This document shows, in pieces, positions 62,345-64,000 of a stretch of 64,000 nt of DNA (position 1 is its first letter; each line of letters begins with the position of its first letter). A program made the translations under genes and the position numbers. The stretch spans positions 1 to 64,000 of the forward strand of contig CANFLU010000011.1 of NCBI GenBank assembly GCA_947447975.1. Direction: 5' to 3'. The stretch comes from Comamonadaceae bacterium (GTDB lineage Bacteria > Pseudomonadota > Gammaproteobacteria > Burkholderiales > Burkholderiaceae_C). Under the pieces are notes generated by a model that saw only the letters and a program-made list of their open reading frames with translations, was not told the DNA's origin and did no database searches.

Positions 62345-64000
62345 CTAAGGGATGCGGCCGGCACCGGCACCTTGGCGGATGCGCGCCTCCAAGCCACTGG
62401 TTGCCTCCAGCGGCAAATGCAGGCTTGGATGCCAGCCAACGTTCGCCGACCACGGGACTTGCGGCACCATGGCCTGCAGCCCGGACAAAAGCGCCACGGA
62501 CTCTCCGTTGACCACAGAATCTCGGTCGAGGAAGCGCTCGCCTTTGAGGGGGCGGGCAATGCTAGCTACCGGTACGTCTGGGGCCAGCGACCAACTATTG
62601 CGTTCACTGACAATGGCTGAGCGGTAGCCCACGCGCAGCGAATAGCCAAATGGGTAAGGCCCAGTTTTGCTACCCGTAAACAAATTGTTGTACACATGAA
62701 CCTGGCCGTACCGTACGCGCGGCGTCCGTTCTTTGACCGCGTCATACCAGTTATGGTGAAAACTAACCCGGAGCTTGTCCTGGTCGAGTGATTGGCTGTC
62801 GCTGCTACCCACCAGCGTGACTTTGTCATGGTGGTGGAAATAGTTCCAGGATACCGTGATCCAGTTGGATTGCTGTGTGATGTCCAGGAGCCCGTCATGG
62901 CGTTGCACCGGACGCCCGAATACGGAGGGCTCGAGGTCATCGGTGCGGTCACCGTCGTCAAAGCTGCAATGGTCTACCCAAATATGGCTGGAGCGGCGGA
63001 TGGTGATGTTGTCGTACTCCGAGTTCCATTCGCCATCAGCGTTGTCTTTAGGGTCCCAGGCGGGAAAATAGTCGTACGCATCCGAAAAATGGATGTTGCG
63101 GATGATGACGTTGTCCACCCGATCCAGGCTCAGCGTGCCAAAGACGATCTGCGCATCGCTACCAAACCCGATGATGCTAGTGTTGGACGGGACATGGAGT
63201 ACCGTGTGTGCGGCTTGGTTACGCGCTGAGCGCTGGCGGGCGTCCTCCTGGGGGCCTTGGGGCAGTTTCTTTCCCCAAACGGCGGGGTCAAAAGCGGCCT
63301 GGAAGGCGGCCGGATCCCAAGCCGGGTCGCGGAAATCGTCCAGGCCCAAAGAACGACCCGATGCGTCGGCGCTGAGGTCGATGCGCCCGATGACGTGCAC
63401 AATTTTCGGCTTATCGCCAGCGCTAAAGGCGCGCAGCACATCGCCGCGGCTGCGGGCGATAAATACCGCGACAGGCGCCGCCGAGGCGCCGCCTTGGGTG
63501 CCGCCTTGGGCGCTGCCCCATCCGTCTTTTTCCGGGAGTATGGCAGTGGCCAAAGTGGCGAGCGCAGGAACTTTGGTATTGTTCCACTCACCCATACGAT
63601 TCGCCTCGGGGCCCATGTCACTAAAGGGGCGGCGCGAGGTAGACGGTCCCCAGCCGTGGAAATGGGGCCCGAGTTGGCTGTCGCGGATTAGGGCTTGCCC
63701 ATTGGGCGATACGCCGCTTTGCCAGGCGCCCTTGGGCACGCCGAAGTCCCAAGCCCGACCCAGCGAAATACTGGCATCGCGCACACCGCCTTCGGCGAGT
63801 AATCGACTGTTATGCACCAGCATGCCTAGGGTGCGTTGTGCCGCCGTGCTTGGTGCCAGGACATGGCCGCCCGAGCCGGGAGTGCGCCGGTGTGCACGAC
63901 TGAGAATCAGCGATTGCTCAATAACCAAAGTGGCCGGGCCGAAGATGAAATCGACATCGCCGGCGATCAGGCTGTTGCGCACATAGACGCGGTCGCCAGC
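62345..64000 (-). CDS. CE8-PL1 bifunctional pectinase (5' end outside window)
   Basis: The frame extends past the track start to the right edge (AGDRVYVRNSL precedes it). The N-terminal part has pectin-methylesterase motifs: GDVDFIFG and the GRAW of the CE8 fold, with GHVLAPSTAAQ and QALIRDSQLGPHF. The C-terminal part is PL1: IHFSDAYDYFPAWDPKDNADGEWNSEYDNITIRRSSHIWVDHCSFDDGD, then SFHHNWYDAVKERTPRVRYGQVHVYNNL. A methylesterase and a pectate lyase in one chain would demethylate and cut pectin together. The signal peptide and the first part of CE8 are missing. Confidence 0.85.
   Translation of the reverse strand, partial: AGDRVYVRNSLIAGDVDFIFGPATLVIEQSLILSRAHRRTPGSGGHVLAPSTAAQRTLGMLVHNSRLLAEGGVRDASISLGRAWDFGVPKGAWQSGVSPNGQALIRDSQLGPHFHGWGPSTSRRPFSDMGPEANRMGEWNNTKVPALATLATAILPEKDGWGSAQGGTQGGASAAPVAVFIARSRGDVLRAFSAGDKPKIVHVIGRIDLSADASGRSLGLDDFRDPAWDPAAFQAAFDPAVWGKKLPQGPQEDARQRSARNQAAHTVLHVPSNTSIIGFGSDAQIVFGTLSLDRVDNVIIRNIHFSDAYDYFPAWDPKDNADGEWNSEYDNITIRRSSHIWVDHCSFDDGDRTDDLEPSVFGRPVQRHDGLLDITQQSNWITVSWNYFHHHDKVTLVGSSDSQSLDQDKLRVSFHHNWYDAVKERTPRVRYGQVHVYNNLFTGSKTGPYPFGYSLRVGYRSAIVSERNSWSLAPDVPVASIARPLKGERFLDRDSVVNGESVALLSGLQAMVPQVPWSANVGWHPSLHLPLEATSGLEARIRQGAGAGRIP

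Noticed and set aside
1-64000. tRNA, rRNA, CRISPR, insertion sequence, phage or integron features
   Set aside because: I looked in every intergenic gap and saw no cloverleaf, repeat-spacer array, transposase or integrase. Short ones could be missed without a covariance search.

Overview
The window looks like the chromosome of a free-living betaproteobacterium of the Burkholderiales, most likely Comamonadaceae (Rhodoferax/Curvibacter-like). This is inferred from the moderately high GC, the dense operons, a histone-H1-like SWIB protein, an orphan Bug-family binding protein, TRAP transporters and a complete sarcosine oxidase operon. I see no rRNA, tRNA, CRISPR array, insertion sequence or phage gene. 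All coordinates are from the supplied ORF track, with starts moved where a ribosome binding site, an ATGA overlap or an operator position argued for it.

Region 1 (1-9.2 kb) is a minus-strand putrescine operon: agmatinase, gamma-glutamylputrescine oxidase, gamma-glutamylputrescine synthetase, a putrescine-type class III aminotransferase, then a PotF-like lipoprotein and the permeases PotH and PotI (cut by the left edge). A DMT exporter and an RraA-family protein overlap at their 3' ends. Region 2 (9.4-21 kb) holds an H1-like SWIB protein, an FAD oxidoreductase, and a plus-strand C1/methylamine operon: a non-pyrrolysine MttB-family methyltransferase, a covalent-flavin dehydrogenase fused to a GcvT domain, and soxB-soxD-soxA-soxG of heterotetrameric sarcosine oxidase. 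Region 3 (21-26 kb) is a mixed set of a LuxR regulator, a deacetylase, an alcohol dehydrogenase, a YdcF-type protein and a PagL-like lipid A deacylase.

Region 4 (26-47 kb) is the most striking part: a polysaccharide utilisation locus for what is probably a sulfated uronate-rich glycan. It has a TonB-dependent receptor, a complete sugar ABC transporter, four formylglycine-type sulfatases, their own formylglycine-generating enzyme (predicted to be a lipoprotein), two alginate-lyase-superfamily enzymes, an acetyl esterase, an unrecognised 603-residue cytoplasmic enzyme and a LacI regulator. Palindromes of the form GTAAACGTTTAC lie in front of the esterase/lyase pair, the ABC operon and the receptor, and degenerate copies lie in front of the sulfatase operon and a Sel1 gene, so one LacI regulon can be proposed from sequence alone.

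Region 5 (48-64 kb) is a pectin and uronate locus: PL10 pectate lyase, a truncated CE8-PL1 (pectin methylesterase-pectate lyase) fusion at the right edge, KdgF, a heparin/glucuronan-lyase-like enzyme, an IclR (KdgR-like) and a FadR-type regulator, a TRAP uptake system, and an oxidative uronate pathway (uronate dehydrogenase, lactonase, glucarate and galactarate dehydratases, GarL aldolase). Regions 4 and 5 together would take extracellular polyuronides to pyruvate and tartronate semialdehyde.
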